Both the position numbers and the translations under genes were made by a program. Below, in pieces: positions 36,032 to 46,392 of a stretch of DNA of 64,000 nucleotides. The DNA is from Litorivicinus sp. (GTDB lineage Bacteria; Pseudomonadota; Gammaproteobacteria; Pseudomonadales; Litorivicinaceae), in contig JAGYKJ010000007.1 of assembly GCA_018401755.1 (NCBI GenBank), positions 372,001 to 436,000 on the forward strand, in the 5' to 3' direction. The notes under the pieces were generated by a model. The model made no database searches, was not told the DNA's origin, and saw nothing but the letters and a program-made list of their open reading frames with translations. How positions within the stretch are numbered: the first letter of the stretch is position 1; each line of letters opens with the position of its first letter.

Positions 36032-36550
36032 TTAATGGCCATGCCCCTTCATCCCGCCAGGCGTTGTGTTGCCATGATTTGGCATGATGCCCTTGATGGG
36101 GATTTGCAGCTCAACAGTGCCGGCCTTCTCAAACTGCAGTGTGAGTGGAATTGACCCACCCACTTGCAAAGGTGTCACCAGATTGATCAGCATCACATGA
36201 TAGCCGCCGGGTGCCATGACGACAGGCATATCTGCTGGGATGGCTAATCCACCAGCGATTTCACGCATCCGCATGACCCCTTGATCATGGATATGCTCAT
36301 GTATTTCAACAATAGTCGCAGCTGGCGAACTGCCGCTGATCAATCGATCGTCCATCGTACTGAGGATCTGACCATAGCCCCCTGAGTTGGGGGCCATCCC
36401 AATCGATGCTCGCGCCCAGAAATTAGACAGGGTGAGATGGCGATGTATCACCGTATCGAATTGGTGGTTTGCATGATGACCCGTCGCGAGCGAGAGAGGC
36501 GCTGAGATCATCGCAAGAAAAGCCCAAAAATACTTGATATTAAATAGCAT
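36032..36550 (-). CDS. Periplasmic copper chaperone PCu(A)C family
   Basis: About 172 residues with a signal peptide (FWAFLAMISAPLSLATG). The PCuAC domain shows VEIHEHIHDQGVMRMREI near 95 and MAPGGYHVMLINL near 125, giving the H..M...H..M copper ligands. Extra His clusters lie at both ends (GHHANHQFDTVIHRH and GMKGHGH). Known members pass Cu(I) to the CuA site of cytochrome c oxidase. ATG at 36550 is chosen over 36568 because AAGGA lies seven bases upstream. Third gene of an operon with znuA and a DUF2946-like gene. Confidence 0.88.
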   Translation of the reverse strand: MLFNIKYFWAFLAMISAPLSLATGHHANHQFDTVIHRHLTLSNFWARASIGMAPNSGGYGQILSTMDDRLISGSSPAATIVEIHEHIHDQGVMRMREIAGGLAIPADMPVVMAPGGYHVMLINLVTPLQVGGSIPLTLQFEKAGTVELQIPIKGIMPNHGNTTPGGMKGHGH

Positions 36551-36601
36551 ATATAATTCCTTAATCATTGATTAAATTAATAAAATGTTGTGACCAGATG
36601 A

Positions 36602-36913
36602 TTAGGGAAGAGGCGGGCCTCGGATGTCGGGGCGTGCATAGAGCCAGCCACTGCTTCGAGGCTCGGTGTGATCAACTGCCCAACGAGTCTCCGATCCAAT
36701 TGCAGCTGCGAGTTTTGGTGAGACTGAATCAAAGACACCCGTGAAACAGCAATCATCGCAAACTACATCGGGAGGATTGATCGAATCCAAGGAAACACGG
36801 CACCACTCACTGAGCGAGTCGGTTCGGGCATGACTTTCCGGGGGTAGGAGTACCTGAATGAAAACCAGGCTTAGGCAGAGAGTGATCAGGAGATATCGGG
36901 GATGATCGCGCAT
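36602..36913 (-). CDS. DUF2946-like small exported protein
   Basis: 103 residues with a signal or anchor segment (YLLITLCLSLVFIQVLLPP), a Cys-rich middle (VVCDDCCF) and the C-terminal RGPPLP that resembles the RAPP end of DUF2946 proteins. These small proteins often accompany copper or zinc genes, and the CxxCC motif suggests metal binding (inference). It starts nine bases after znuA and ends 51 bases before the PCuAC start. Confidence 0.6.
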   Translation of the reverse strand: MRDHPRYLLITLCLSLVFIQVLLPPESHARTDSLSEWCRVSLDSINPPDVVCDDCCFTGVFDSVSPKLAAAIGSETRWAVDHTEPRSSGWLYARPDIRGPPLP

Positions 36914-36922
36914 GTCTCGAGT

Positions 36923-37813
36923 TTAGGGTTTTCCACGTTGAAAGCAATCTAAAAACCCATCCCCAATGGCCTCGATCAGCTCAAGATACAGCTCGGCGCC
37001 GGGTGCGCGTGCAAAGCCGAGCGGATCAAGCTCAATGACTGGGATGGCGTACTCTGACTCGAGGCGTTTTAATATTCGGGAACTGAGGGCCGGCTCACTG
37101 AACAAGCATGAGACCTCAGCCTTGGCGATTGCATCTGCCATAAGCCGAACTCTAAATGCTGACGTGCCGGCATGTGGATCGCGGGAGAGGATCGCTTTTG
37201 AGGTCAGCCCGTAACGCGCCTCGAAGTATTGATAGGCGTCATGTGAGACCGCATAGCCGCGACGAGCACTGTCCTCAAATCGTTTCGCCAGGGTGCGGTC
37301 GAGTTGCTCGATGCGCACAATGAGATTGCGTGCATTGACATTAATTTGCGATGCCTGATCAGGAAATGTTGTTCCCGCATCGGCAGCCATGGCATGTACC
37401 AATGCCTTGCCGTTCTCAAGATCGAGCCAAATGTGGGGATCACGGGTTGACGTGTATGACTGGTCCTGATCCCCCCACGCGCGGATGGGTCGCCAGATCA
37501 CGCTGGGGTGCAGGGAAACATCCACCCAGTGTGTTGCCTGAAACGTTGACAATTCCGGCTCAACCAGCGGGCCAAGCCAGTAGACGCGGTCCGCATCACG
37601 CGCCAGGAGGGCTTGACTTGGTTTGAGGTTCTGGAAATGCAGGGATTGACTATTTGGCAGCAGTAAGATCGGCGTTGTCACACCCTCGAGAACACTCGTT
37701 GCAAGACTATGAAGAGGGCGATTCGACACAACAATGGTGCTTGCGATCACGAGACCACTCACCACAGAAAGTGTGATCAACGAAAATAAGCGCGCGAACA
37801 CAGCGGTCCTCAC
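36923..37813 (-). CDS. znuA: Zinc ABC transporter substrate-binding protein ZnuA
   Basis: Periplasmic zinc-binding protein feeding ZnuBC. 296 residues with a signal peptide (LITLSVVSGLVIASTIV). Candidate zinc ligands are His in NRPLHSLATSVLEGV, QSLHFQNLKPSQ and AVSHDAYQYFEARYG. Glu or Asp follow in ELDPLGFARAPGAELYLELI, and DPHIWLDLENG is conserved. The long His-rich loop of many ZnuA proteins is absent. Divergent from znuCB across 65 bases. Confidence 0.92.
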   Translation of the reverse strand: MRTAVFARLFSLITLSVVSGLVIASTIVVSNRPLHSLATSVLEGVTTPILLLPNSQSLHFQNLKPSQALLARDADRVYWLGPLVEPELSTFQATHWVDVSLHPSVIWRPIRAWGDQDQSYTSTRDPHIWLDLENGKALVHAMAADAGTTFPDQASQINVNARNLIVRIEQLDRTLAKRFEDSARRGYAVSHDAYQYFEARYGLTSKAILSRDPHAGTSAFRVRLMADAIAKAEVSCLFSEPALSSRILKRLESEYAIPVIELDPLGFARAPGAELYLELIEAIGDGFLDCFQRGKP

Positions 37814-37828
37814 TGACGAATTGGGGGG

Positions 37829-37843
37829 CGTGATACTATCGTG
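37829..37843. promoter_or_regulatory. Weak palindrome between znuA and znuC, candidate Zur operator
   Basis: GATACTATC at 37832-37840 is a perfect palindrome around its central C and lies mid-way in the znuA-znuC divergent promoter region. It resembles only the inner part of a Zur box, so the assignment rests mainly on position. Confidence 0.25.
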
Positions 37844-37878
37844 GTCCGCGTTGAATGTAACCTCGGAGTCTTGAAAAG

Positions 37879-38661
37879 TTGGAGCCTGGAGTTCTTGTCG
37901 AGTTGAGTCATGCCGGTCGTCGTGAGAACGGTCAATGGCTCGTGCGTGATGTGTCGCTGTCGATTGAGCGCGGTGAGATTGTCACCTTAATTGGGCCAAA
38001 TGGTTCTGGGAAATCGACCACGGTGAAGTTGGCACTCGGGATTCATCGTGCAACATCGGGCTCGGTTCAGCGTGCACGTGGGTTAAAGGTTGGCTATGTT
38101 CCGCAATCACTCGCCATTGATCGGTCGCTGCCGATGACCGTTTGGCGCCTGATTCGGACGAGTGGCGAAAAAAATGAAGATGCGATTAAAGAGGCGCTGG
38201 CTGCGGCGGGCATCGCCCATCTTGGACATGCCGATGTGCATAGTTTGTCTGGTGGCGAGTTTCAACGTGCGCTGATTGCGCGTGCGATTGCGCGTGCCCC
38301 TGATCTACTTGTCCTTGATGAACCAGTGCAAGGAGTTGATTTTAGTGGTGAGATTGCGCTCTACGAGCTGATCGCATCGCTTCGTGATCGGATCGGCTGC
38401 GCCATTTTATTGGTATCCCATGATCTCCATGTGGTGATGGCGAAGACCGATCGCGTGCTCTGTCTCAATGGACACGTGTGCTGCGAGGGTGAACCCCAGT
38501 CTGTCTCTGTGAGCCCCGAGTATCGGGCATTATTTGGGCCGCGTGGTGCCGAAACGCTCGCGATTTATGAACATCATCATGATCATGACCACGGATTGGA
38601 TGGTGGAGTCGAACGTCTCGTGCATCGCCCGGATGGGGTCGGAGCGCATGCGCATGATTGA
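37879..38661 (+). CDS. znuC: Zinc ABC transporter ATP-binding protein ZnuC
   Basis: ATPase of the ZnuABC zinc importer, 260 residues. Walker A is IGPNGSGKST near 40, the signature is SLSGGEFQRALIARAIA near 125, Walker B is PDLLVLDEPVQGVD near 145, and the switch His is in ILLVSHDLHVV. The C-terminus is His/Asp-rich (EHHHDHDHGLDGG), a probable zinc-sensing tail. The start is a TTG at 37879; it keeps the usual LVEL N-terminus. The end overlaps znuB. Confidence 0.94.
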   Translation: MEPGVLVELSHAGRRENGQWLVRDVSLSIERGEIVTLIGPNGSGKSTTVKLALGIHRATSGSVQRARGLKVGYVPQSLAIDRSLPMTVWRLIRTSGEKNEDAIKEALAAAGIAHLGHADVHSLSGGEFQRALIARAIARAPDLLVLDEPVQGVDFSGEIALYELIASLRDRIGCAILLVSHDLHVVMAKTDRVLCLNGHVCCEGEPQSVSVSPEYRALFGPRGAETLAIYEHHHDHDHGLDGGVERLVHRPDGVGAHAHD

Positions 38662-39451
38662 TCCACTATTTTTGCAAGCAATTCTTGGTGGCTGTGGGAT
38701 TGCGCTGGTCGCTGCGCCCCTGGGCAGCGTCATGGTATGGAGGCGCTTAGCGTACTTCGGCGATACCTTGTCTCATTCGGCTTTGCTTGGTATTGCCTTG
38801 TCGCTGGTGACTGGATTATTTTTGACAGCAGCTGTTTTTCTGACTGCGGTCGTTGTTGCCTTGACGTTGAACGGACTGCGTCGCATGGAACAGGTCAGCT
38901 CAGATGCACTATTGGGGTTACTGTCGCATGCCAGTTTAGCGATCGGCTTGGTTGTGATCGCGTTAATTCCGAGCGCGCGCGTGGATCTTTTTGCATTTTT
39001 ATTTGGCGATATTCTATCAATCGATCAAACCGATCTTTGGATTATTGGTGTCGGCGGCGCTGCGGTGTTTGCGATCCTCGCGGTCATCTGGCGTTCCTTA
39101 CTGCTGGCGACGCTTGATCGCGCATTGGCTGAGGCGGAAGGGGTGCGCCCTGGCCTGGTGGAAGCCATTTATACGGTTTTATTGGCGTTAGTCATCGCCA
39201 CAGCCATTAAATTGGTTGGTGCGTTATTGATCACAGCCTTACTGATCATCCCGGCGGTTACTGCCCGTAGCTTGGCAAGGACACCCGAGCGGATGGTGTT
39301 TTTGGCAATGCTCTTTGGGATAGCTGCTGTGATTGTCGGACTCTCGGCAAGCTATCTGATTGACATTCCATCAGGTCCGAGCATCGTTGTGGCTGCCTTT
39401 ATTGGATTTTCAGTTGTCTTTTTTTATCAACTACTGTTGCGGCGGGATTAG
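38654..39451 (+). CDS. znuB: Zinc ABC transporter permease ZnuB
   Basis: Membrane subunit of the zinc importer. About 265 residues and eight predicted helices, for example AILGGCGIALVAAPLGSVMV and LGLLSHASLAIGLVVIALIP. The permease motif YFGDTLSHSALLGIAL is near 30. Conserved late blocks are IKLVGALLITALLIIPAVTA and YLIDIPSGPSIVVAAFI. ATG at 38654 overlaps the znuC stop; ATG 38648 is an alternative. The end overlaps the convergent mscS by 21 bases. Confidence 0.94.
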   Translation: MIDPLFLQAILGGCGIALVAAPLGSVMVWRRLAYFGDTLSHSALLGIALSLVTGLFLTAAVFLTAVVVALTLNGLRRMEQVSSDALLGLLSHASLAIGLVVIALIPSARVDLFAFLFGDILSIDQTDLWIIGVGGAAVFAILAVIWRSLLLATLDRALAEAEGVRPGLVEAIYTVLLALVIATAIKLVGALLITALLIIPAVTARSLARTPERMVFLAMLFGIAAVIVGLSASYLIDIPSGPSIVVAAFIGFSVVFFYQLLLRRD

Positions 39452-40279
39452 GCTGGCATCCTGAAACTGATGCACCTCATATCGTGGGAACGGGATTGTC
39501 ACCCCTTGGGCATCAAATGCTTTTTTGATGCGATCCAACAGCAACAGCTTGCCACTGAGCACATGCGCGCTCGGAACCCAGACCCGGACCAGTAAATTTT
39601 GTCCAAAATCAGCCAGTGTGTCGATGCCCACGACGGGTTCTGGATCCGCTAAGCAAATCTCTGATTGAGCAATGACTCCTCGAATGATGTCTGCAGCCTC
39701 TGCTGCGTCATCTTCGTATGAAATCCCGATGATAAATTCGATGCGGCGTGTCTCGTAGGCTGAGTAGTTAATGATATCTGCATTCATGAGTTTGCCATTG
39801 GGAATGGTGACCCGGCGATTATCTGGTGTTTGTAATTCAGTGGTGAGTAAGTCCACCACTGTCACCGTTCCAATCATGCCGCCGACTTCAATGGTGTCAC
39901 CTTTCTTAAAGGTTCCTTGGAATGCCAAAACTAAGCCAGCGGCCAAGTTTGAGAGTGAGTCCCGAAGCGCTAAACCGATGGCTAAACCAGCCGCGCCCAA
40001 GGCCGCCAGTAAGCTCGTCGTGTCGACGCCAATTGTCCCAAGAATTGCAACTGCCGCAATGACATAGATGGCTATTCGAACCACAGTCTTAATGAATTGT
40101 GTTGCCAGAGCTTCTAACCGTGTTCGCGCCAGTGCAGCGCCAATCAGCTGAGAGAAGGTACGGCTGGCCACGACTGCGACCACAATGATGACAGCAACAG
40201 TGACCAGTCCCGAGAGTACCTTCGGCAAAAGAGCCAGGGCATTGTCGATTAATACGTCAGATGACAAGACAAATTCCAT
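39431..40279 (-). CDS. mscS: Small-conductance mechanosensitive channel, MscS family
   Basis: An osmotic-shock safety valve, 282 residues, near the 286 of E. coli MscS. Three N-terminal helices are VLSGLVTVAVIIVVAVVASR, VVRIAIYVIAAVAILGTIG and the pore helix LLAALGAAGLAIGLALRDSL. Then follow the beta domain signature FKKGDTIEVGGMIGTV and DLLTTELQTPDNRRVTIPNG, and a C-terminal VTIPFPRYEVH. Monocistronic. Confidence 0.94.
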   Translation of the reverse strand: MEFVLSSDVLIDNALALLPKVLSGLVTVAVIIVVAVVASRTFSQLIGAALARTRLEALATQFIKTVVRIAIYVIAAVAILGTIGVDTTSLLAALGAAGLAIGLALRDSLSNLAAGLVLAFQGTFKKGDTIEVGGMIGTVTVVDLLTTELQTPDNRRVTIPNGKLMNADIINYSAYETRRIEFIIGISYEDDAAEAADIIRGVIAQSEICLADPEPVVGIDTLADFGQNLLVRVWVPSAHVLSGKLLLLDRIKKAFDAQGVTIPFPRYEVHQFQDASLIPPQQ

Positions 40280-40428
40280 ATGTGCATCCTGAGTGAATGA
40301 ATCCTCGATACCCTAGCGAATCATCGGCCACTTGGCTATCGTCGCCGTGAGCGTGGTTTGCTTCGCACGGCTATGTTCAGACGGCAATCTCCGCGGTATG
40401 CTATGCGCCGCCAGTATAGGTGCTCTTC

Positions 40429-40513
<85 letters not shown>

Positions 40514-40648
40514 TTGAATTGTAAAATGCACGCAACCCGTGCGAAGACGCGGCCCTCAATTGTCTCTCCCTCGAGACTGTACGACCTCGCTTGAAGGCGG
40601 TATGCTTCGCGGCTTTAAGCCGAACTCTTCATTTATCCGAGGTTTCTC

Positions 40649-41962
40649 ATGCAGGTTGTCCTGGAATCCCCCTCCGCACTGGAGCGTCAATTTACGATCA
40701 CTATTCCATCTGTGGATGTGGAGGCTCAATTTGAGGCGAAGGTCGTTGAAACATCAAAGCGAATTCGGGTCGATGGGTTTCGTCCTGGCAAGGTGCCTGC
40801 CAGCGTTGTTCGGCAACGCTATGGTCAGTCCATTCGTCAAGAAGTGATTAGCGATGTGATGCAGTCATCGATTGGCCAAGCGCTTGAAGAGCATGACGTG
40901 AGCCCGATTGGGCAGCCGAAGATCGAGAATGTGAATTTCGAAGAGGGTTCGGATTTTAGTTTTCAAGCCACCTTTGAAGTGTTCCCTGAAATCGATCTCA
41001 AAACATTGGATGGAGTGACCATCGAACAGTCGAAGTCAGAGGTAAAAGCCTCAGACATTGATGAGTTGATCAAGAACCTGCAAGAACAGCGGCAGACTTG
41101 GAAAGAATCGAAGCGCGCCCAGGCAAAACCTGCGGACCGGGTGACAATTAATTTTGAAGGGTTTCTGGACGGCGAGGCCTTTGAGGGTGGGAAGGGCGAA
41201 GATCACCCGCTGGTGTTGGGCAGTGGTGCAATGATTCCCGGCTTTGAATCTGGGATTGAAGGGATGAAAGCAGGCGAGTCTCGTGAGATCGAGGTCACCT
41301 TTCCTGAAAAGTATCAAGCGGAAAATCTGGCTGGCAAGCTGGTCGTATTTAAGATCGAGGTGACGAAACTCGAGCGGGCAGATCTCCCAGTGGTTGATGA
41401 AGCCTTCATTCAAGGCTTTGGGGTCGCCAGCGGGGTCATGGATGATTTTCGCGTCGAGCTCGAACAACAAATGCGTCGTGAGCTATCGATGACGTTAAAA
41501 AATGTAAATAAGGGCAAAGTATTTGATGCCTTGCTTGAGCAGAATTCTGAGATTTCCGTGCCTCATGCAGCGGTGCATTCTGAGATTCACACCCTGAAGA
41601 ATCAGGCGGTTGAGCGTTTTGGAGGCAGTGCCAAAATGGATCCTAACCAATTGCCAGATCAACTATTCCAAGAGCAAGCAATGCGCCGCGTGAAGCTGGG
41701 GCTCTTGCTCGCCGAGAGCGTGAAACGGTTCGAAGTGAAGGCGGATGCGGATCGTGTACGCGGATATATTGATGAAATGGCCTCTGCGTATGATGATCCG
41801 GAACAGGTGGTTAATTTTTATTACAGTAACACCGAAAACTTGCGCCAGATCGAGGCTCTCGCAATCGAAGAGCAGGTTGCTGACATCTTATTGGGGACGG
41901 CAACGGTCAATGCAGTTGAAATGTCGTACGCTGACGTCATGAAGAGTCGTCAAGCGAACTAA
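40649..41962 (+). CDS. tig: Trigger factor (ribosome-bound chaperone and prolyl isomerase)
   Basis: 437 residues. The N-terminal ribosome-binding domain has the signature [19 protein letters not shown] near 42. The FKBP-type domain covers about 160-245 ([20 protein letters not shown] and [20 protein letters not shown]). A C-terminal helical cradle follows. A GAGG ribosome site precedes the ATG. It leads the classical tig-clpP-clpX-lon-hupB-ppiD order. Confidence 0.97.
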   Translation: MQVVLESPSALERQFTITIPSVDVEAQFEAKVVETSKRIRVDGFRPGKVPASVVRQRYGQSIRQEVISDVMQSSIGQALEEHDVSPIGQPKIENVNFEEGSDFSFQATFEVFPEIDLKTLDGVTIEQSKSEVKASDIDELIKNLQEQRQTWKESKRAQAKPADRVTINFEGFLDGEAFEGGKGEDHPLVLGSGAMIPGFESGIEGMKAGESREIEVTFPEKYQAENLAGKLVVFKIEVTKLERADLPVVDEAFIQGFGVASGVMDDFRVELEQQMRRELSMTLKNVNKGKVFDALLEQNSEISVPHAAVHSEIHTLKNQAVERFGGSAKMDPNQLPDQLFQEQAMRRVKLGLLLAESVKRFEVKADADRVRGYIDEMASAYDDPEQVVNFYYSNTENLRQIEALAIEEQVADILLGTATVNAVEMSYADVMKSRQAN

Positions 41963-41976
41963 AAAGGAAGACATCT

Positions 41977-42582
41977 ATGCCTGGTCTGGTCCCGGTTGTT
42001 ATTGAGCAAAGTGCACGTGGTGAGCGTGCATATGATATTTACTCAAGGTTACTGAAAGAGCGTGTGATTTTCATGGTGGGTCAGGTCGAGGATTATATGG
42101 CCAATCTGATCGTTGCACAGCTGCTGTTTCTAGAATCTGAAAATCCAGACAAAGATATCCATCTGTACATTAATTCGCCAGGCGGGTCAGTCACTGCCGG
42201 AATGGCGATTTACGACACCATGCAGTTCATCAAGCCAGATGTTAGCACGCTGTGTATTGGTCAGGCTGCGAGCATGGGTGCTTTCTTGTTAACTGCTGGG
42301 ACAAAGGGCAAGCGGTTTGCGTTACCGAACGCACGCATGATGATTCACCAGCCGCTAGGCGGTTTCTCTGGACAGGCCTCTGACATTGATATTCACGCGC
42401 GTGAGATCCTTAAAATTCGCGAACGGCTGAATCAAAAGTTAGCTGAGCATACCGGGCAATCTATTGAGACGATCTCAAAAGACACGGATCGCGACCGATT
42501 TATGGATGCAGAGGAAGCAAAAGTGTACGGCTTGATCGATGAAGTGATGTCACATCGTGTGAAGGCCGAGGCGACGGCTTGA
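41977..42582 (+). CDS. clpP: ATP-dependent Clp protease proteolytic subunit
   Basis: A serine protease forming a double heptamer with ClpX or ClpA. 201 residues. The nucleophile Ser is in [19 protein letters not shown], His is in [18 protein letters not shown], and Asp follows in the DTDRDRFM region. The N-terminus has [29 protein letters not shown] precedes the ATG, 14 bases after tig. Confidence 0.97.
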   Translation: MPGLVPVVIEQSARGERAYDIYSRLLKERVIFMVGQVEDYMANLIVAQLLFLESENPDKDIHLYINSPGGSVTAGMAIYDTMQFIKPDVSTLCIGQAASMGAFLLTAGTKGKRFALPNARMMIHQPLGGFSGQASDIDIHAREILKIRERLNQKLAEHTGQSIETISKDTDRDRFMDAEEAKVYGLIDEVMSHRVKAEATA

Positions 42583-42628
42583 TTTTGAATCTGGAGAGGC
42601 GCACTGTTTCTCCAAGGGCGAGGTTGGA

Positions 42629-43918
42629 ATGACAGAAACAACGGACAAAGGCTCAGACGGTAACGGTAAAGTGCTCTACTGCTCTTTTTGCGGAAAGAGT
42701 CAACATGAAGTACGTAAGCTGATTGCCGGACCGAGCGTGTTTATCTGCGATGAATGCGTGGATCTGTGTAACGACATCATTCGGGAGGAAGTCCACGAGG
42801 CTGATGAAGCTGACAGTGGTGACCGGCTCCCAGTGCCCCGCGATATCAAAAATACGCTCGATGAGTACGTGATTGGACAGACGCGCGCTAAGACTGTGTT
42901 AGCGGTCGCCGTCTACAACCATTACAAGCGGTTACGATATGGTGAGCGAGCCACTCGCGATGTTGAGTTGGGTAAATCGAATATTTTGCTGATTGGTCCG
43001 ACTGGGTCCGGGAAAACACTTCTGGCCGAAACCCTGGCACGCTTACTCAATGTTCCCTTTACGATGGCGGATGCGACAACCCTCACTGAGGCGGGCTACG
43101 TGGGTGAGGATGTTGAAAATATCATCCAAAAGCTCCTGCAAAAATGTGATTACGATGTTGAAAAAGCGCAGCAAGGGATTGTCTATATTGATGAAATCGA
43201 CAAGATCTCTCGGAAGAGTGATAACCCGTCGATTACCCGTGACGTCTCTGGTGAAGGTGTTCAGCAAGCATTGCTTAAACTGATTGAGGGGACCGTCGCC
43301 TCAGTCCCACCTCAAGGGGGGCGAAAGCATCCTCAGCAAGAGTTCTTGCAGGTGAATACGGCAAACATTTTGTTTATCTGCGGCGGTGCATTTTCTGGCT
43401 TGGATAAAGTCATTCGCGCTCGAAGCGAACAGGGTGGCATTGGCTTCGGCGCTGAAGTACGGTCAAAAGATCAGAGCAGTAACATTGGCAAAGCGTTGGC
43501 GGATGTCGAGCCGGAAGATCTTGTGAAGTATGGGTTGATCCCTGAATTCGTGGGTCGTTTGCCTGTGGTGGCGACTCTCGAAGAGCTTGATGAAGCGGCC
43601 CTCATTCAAATTTTGTCTGAGCCAAAGAATGCGCTGATCAAGCAATATCGTGAGTTATTCCAGATGGAAGGTGTCGAGCTTGATGTGCGGACCGAAGCGT
43701 TACGTGCAGTGGCGCGCAAGGCAATGGAGCGTAAAACAGGGGCACGTGGGTTGCGTTCGATTCTTGAATCTGTGCTGTTGCACCCCATGTTTGAGATACC
43801 TTCCGATCCGGATATTTCCAAAATTGTGATCGATGAGGGCGTAATCACCGGAGACAGTGAGCCTCTGAAGATTTACGCCAATACGGACGAAAAACGCTCG
43901 GCGAGTGTCGCCGACTGA
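42629..43918 (+). CDS. clpX: ClpX unfoldase, ATP-binding subunit of ClpXP
   Basis: 429 residues. The N-terminal C4 zinc domain shows [15 protein letters not shown] and CDECVDLC. Walker A is [17 protein letters not shown] near 120 and Walker B is [10 protein letters not shown] near 187. The pore loop follows in the GYVGEDVEN region. The ClpP-binding IGF loop is visible as GGIGFGAEV. The gene is preceded by AAGGGCGAGG. Confidence 0.97.
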   Translation: MTETTDKGSDGNGKVLYCSFCGKSQHEVRKLIAGPSVFICDECVDLCNDIIREEVHEADEADSGDRLPVPRDIKNTLDEYVIGQTRAKTVLAVAVYNHYKRLRYGERATRDVELGKSNILLIGPTGSGKTLLAETLARLLNVPFTMADATTLTEAGYVGEDVENIIQKLLQKCDYDVEKAQQGIVYIDEIDKISRKSDNPSITRDVSGEGVQQALLKLIEGTVASVPPQGGRKHPQQEFLQVNTANILFICGGAFSGLDKVIRARSEQGGIGFGAEVRSKDQSSNIGKALADVEPEDLVKYGLIPEFVGRLPVVATLEELDEAALIQILSEPKNALIKQYRELFQMEGVELDVRTEALRAVARKAMERKTGARGLRSILESVLLHPMFEIPSDPDISKIVIDEGVITGDSEPLKIYANTDEKRSASVAD

Positions 43919-43933
43919 CTTAGGAACCTGTTG

Positions 43934-46351
43934 ATGACTACCGATCAGCTGGAACTCCCGTTGCTCCCGCTGAGGGACGTCGTGGTGTATCCACACATGG
44001 TGTTGCCGCTCTTTGTTGGGCGCGAAAAATCGATCCGTGCGTTGCAGCAAGCAATGGACGGGGGTAAAGAAATTCTATTGGTCGCGCAAAGGCTCGCCAA
44101 TGAGGATGAGCCGCGCGCCTCAGAGCTCTACGAAATCGGGACCATCGCCTCGATTCTGCAATTGCTCAAGCTCCCCGATGGCACCGTAAAGGTTCTCATC
44201 GAAGGCGGCCAGCGTGCAAAAATCAGCCAATTTTCGCTTGATGGCGATCATTATCGGGCAACAGCTGTGCCTGTCCCCTCGATCCCACTGAAAGAACATC
44301 ATCAAGATGCGTTGCTGCGAGTTTTGATGGATCAGTTTGAAAAGTACGTGAAGGCGTCTAAGAAGATCCCTGCCGAGGTCATGGCCTCATTGCAGAGCAT
44401 CGAGGAGCCAGGTCGTCTGTGTGACACCATGGCTGCGCATCTCTCATTGCCGTTGAAAGAAAAGCAAGCATTGCTGGCTTATGAAGATGTGAAAGAGCGT
44501 CTTGAATATCTTGTTGCCTTGATGGAATCCGAGTTGGACTTATTGCAGGTCGAGAAGCGGATCCGCGGTCGGGTCAAGGAGCAAATGGAGAAAAGTCAGC
44601 GCGAGTACTATCTGAATGAGCAGATGAAAGCTATTCAGAAGGAAATGAATGACCTCGATGACACTCCCAACGAAATGGAAGCCTTGCAAAAACGGATCGA
44701 TGAATCTGGTTTAAGTAAGGAGGCCAAAGAAAAGGCAGATGCCGAACTCGCCAAACTCAAGATGATGTCGCCAATGTCTGCTGAGGCGACGGTTGTTCGG
44801 GCGTATTTAGATTGGTTATTGGGAGCTCCGTGGAATAAGCGATCACGCGTCAAGCATGATTTGCTCCGTGCACGGGATATCCTAGAAGCAGATCACTACG
44901 GTCTCGATGACGTGAAGGAGCGAATCCTTGAATATTTGGCTGTGCAGATGCGGGTCAAAAAGTCGAAGAGTCCCGTGTTATGTCTCGTCGGACCGCCAGG
45001 AGTCGGGAAGACATCCCTGGGAGAATCGATTGCGCGGGCGACCAACCGTGAATTTGTGCGGATGGCGCTGGGCGGAGTACGAGATGAGTCCGAGATTCGT
45101 GGACATCGTCGAACCTATATCGGCTCAATGCCGGGCAAGATCATCCAAAAAATCTCCAAGGCTGGCGTGAAGAATCCACTATTTTTATTGGATGAGATCG
45201 ACAAGATGGGAATGGACCATCGGGGTGATCCAGCTTCCGCCTTACTTGAAGTATTAGACCCTGAGCAAAACCACACCTTCAATGACCATTACCTCGAGGT
45301 CGATTTCGATCTGAGCGAAGTGATGTTCGTGTGCACGTCAAACTCGATGAATATGCCTGCGCCTTTGTTGGATCGTATGGAAGTCATTCGGATTCCAGGC
45401 TATACCGAACACGAAAAGCTCAATATTGCGAGGCGTTACTTGGTGCCGAAACAAATCAAGAATAATGGTTTGGGCCAGGGTGAAATTGAGATTCCGGACG
45501 CGACCCTCACCGACTTGATTCGGTATTACACGCGTGAGGCTGGGGTGCGAGGATTGGATCGTGAAGTCTCCAAGTTGGCACGAAAGGCGGTTCGGGAGCG
45601 TATTGAAGCAGGATTTCGAAAAACTGAGCGACTCGAGTCTCCAGCGATTGTGATTAGTCCAGAGCGTTTGGAGGATTACTCCGGGGTTCGCAAGTTTACC
45701 TACGGGCTGAAGGAAGTTGAGGACCGAATTGGTCAGGTGACTGGTTTGGCCTGGACCAGTGTGGGTGGCGAGCTATTGACGATCGAAGCAGTGGCGGTTC
45801 CAGGAAAGGGTAAGCAGATTCGGACTGGAAAGCTGGGTGATGTGATGCAAGAGTCCATCCAAGCGGCAATGACGGTGGTACGTTCGCGTGCCATGGCCCT
45901 TGGCATTGATCCGAATTTTCACGAGAAAAGTGATTTGCATATTCACGTCCCCGAGGGAGCGACTCCGAAAGATGGTCCAAGTGCTGGAATTGGAATGTGT
46001 ACAGCCTTGGTCTCTGTGCTGGCAAATGTGCCGGTTCGTGCCGAAGTTGCAATGACTGGCGAGATTACCTTGCGTGGCCAGGTGCTCCAGATTGGTGGCT
46101 TGAAAGAAAAATTATTAGCGGCGCATCGTGGTGGTATCAAAACTGTCATCATTCCCGACGAGAATATACGTGATCTCAAGGAAATTCCGGAGAACGTAAA
46201 AGCCGATCTTGAGATCCGTCCGGTGAAATGGATTGATGAAGTTTTGGATATTGCGTTGGCTTATATGCCTGAGCCCTTTGTGGTGAAGGAGACTCCAACG
46301 GCGGTGGATTCGGACACGGATCCATTAAAAAATCCTGCCAGAGCGCATTAA
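43934..46351 (+). CDS. lon: ATP-dependent protease Lon
   Basis: 805 residues. The substrate-binding N-domain (ELPLLPLRDVVVYPHMVLPL) is followed by the AAA+ module with Walker A GPPGVGKTSLGESIA near 353 and Walker B PLFLLDEIDKMG near 417. The protease domain has the catalytic Ser in EGATPKDGPSAGIGM and Lys in GGLKEKLLAAHRGG. ATG at 43934 with AGGA upstream is preferred over a TTG one codon earlier. It degrades damaged and regulatory proteins. Confidence 0.97.
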   Translation: MTTDQLELPLLPLRDVVVYPHMVLPLFVGREKSIRALQQAMDGGKEILLVAQRLANEDEPRASELYEIGTIASILQLLKLPDGTVKVLIEGGQRAKISQFSLDGDHYRATAVPVPSIPLKEHHQDALLRVLMDQFEKYVKASKKIPAEVMASLQSIEEPGRLCDTMAAHLSLPLKEKQALLAYEDVKERLEYLVALMESELDLLQVEKRIRGRVKEQMEKSQREYYLNEQMKAIQKEMNDLDDTPNEMEALQKRIDESGLSKEAKEKADAELAKLKMMSPMSAEATVVRAYLDWLLGAPWNKRSRVKHDLLRARDILEADHYGLDDVKERILEYLAVQMRVKKSKSPVLCLVGPPGVGKTSLGESIARATNREFVRMALGGVRDESEIRGHRRTYIGSMPGKIIQKISKAGVKNPLFLLDEIDKMGMDHRGDPASALLEVLDPEQNHTFNDHYLEVDFDLSEVMFVCTSNSMNMPAPLLDRMEVIRIPGYTEHEKLNIARRYLVPKQIKNNGLGQGEIEIPDATLTDLIRYYTREAGVRGLDREVSKLARKAVRERIEAGFRKTERLESPAIVISPERLEDYSGVRKFTYGLKEVEDRIGQVTGLAWTSVGGELLTIEAVAVPGKGKQIRTGKLGDVMQESIQAAMTVVRSRAMALGIDPNFHEKSDLHIHVPEGATPKDGPSAGIGMCTALVSVLANVPVRAEVAMTGEITLRGQVLQIGGLKEKLLAAHRGGIKTVIIPDENIRDLKEIPENVKADLEIRPVKWIDEVLDIALAYMPEPFVVKETPTAVDSDTDPLKNPARAH

Positions 46352-46352
46352 A

Positions 46353-46392
46353 CCTGTTGTTTATCCCAATTTGCATTGGTATAAACGACAGG
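46353..46392 (+). terminator. Long hairpin between lon and hupB
   Basis: CCTGTTGTTTATCCCAAT and ATTGGTATAAACGACAGG form an 18-base stem with two mismatches around the loop TTGC, starting right after the lon stop. No T-run follows. It may end or stabilise the lon mRNA, or partly insulate hupB. Confidence 0.6.

Noticed and set aside
38565-38630. Short CAT/GAT-rich repeat-like stretch
   Set aside because: It encodes the His/Asp-rich tail of ZnuC, not a DNA repeat array.
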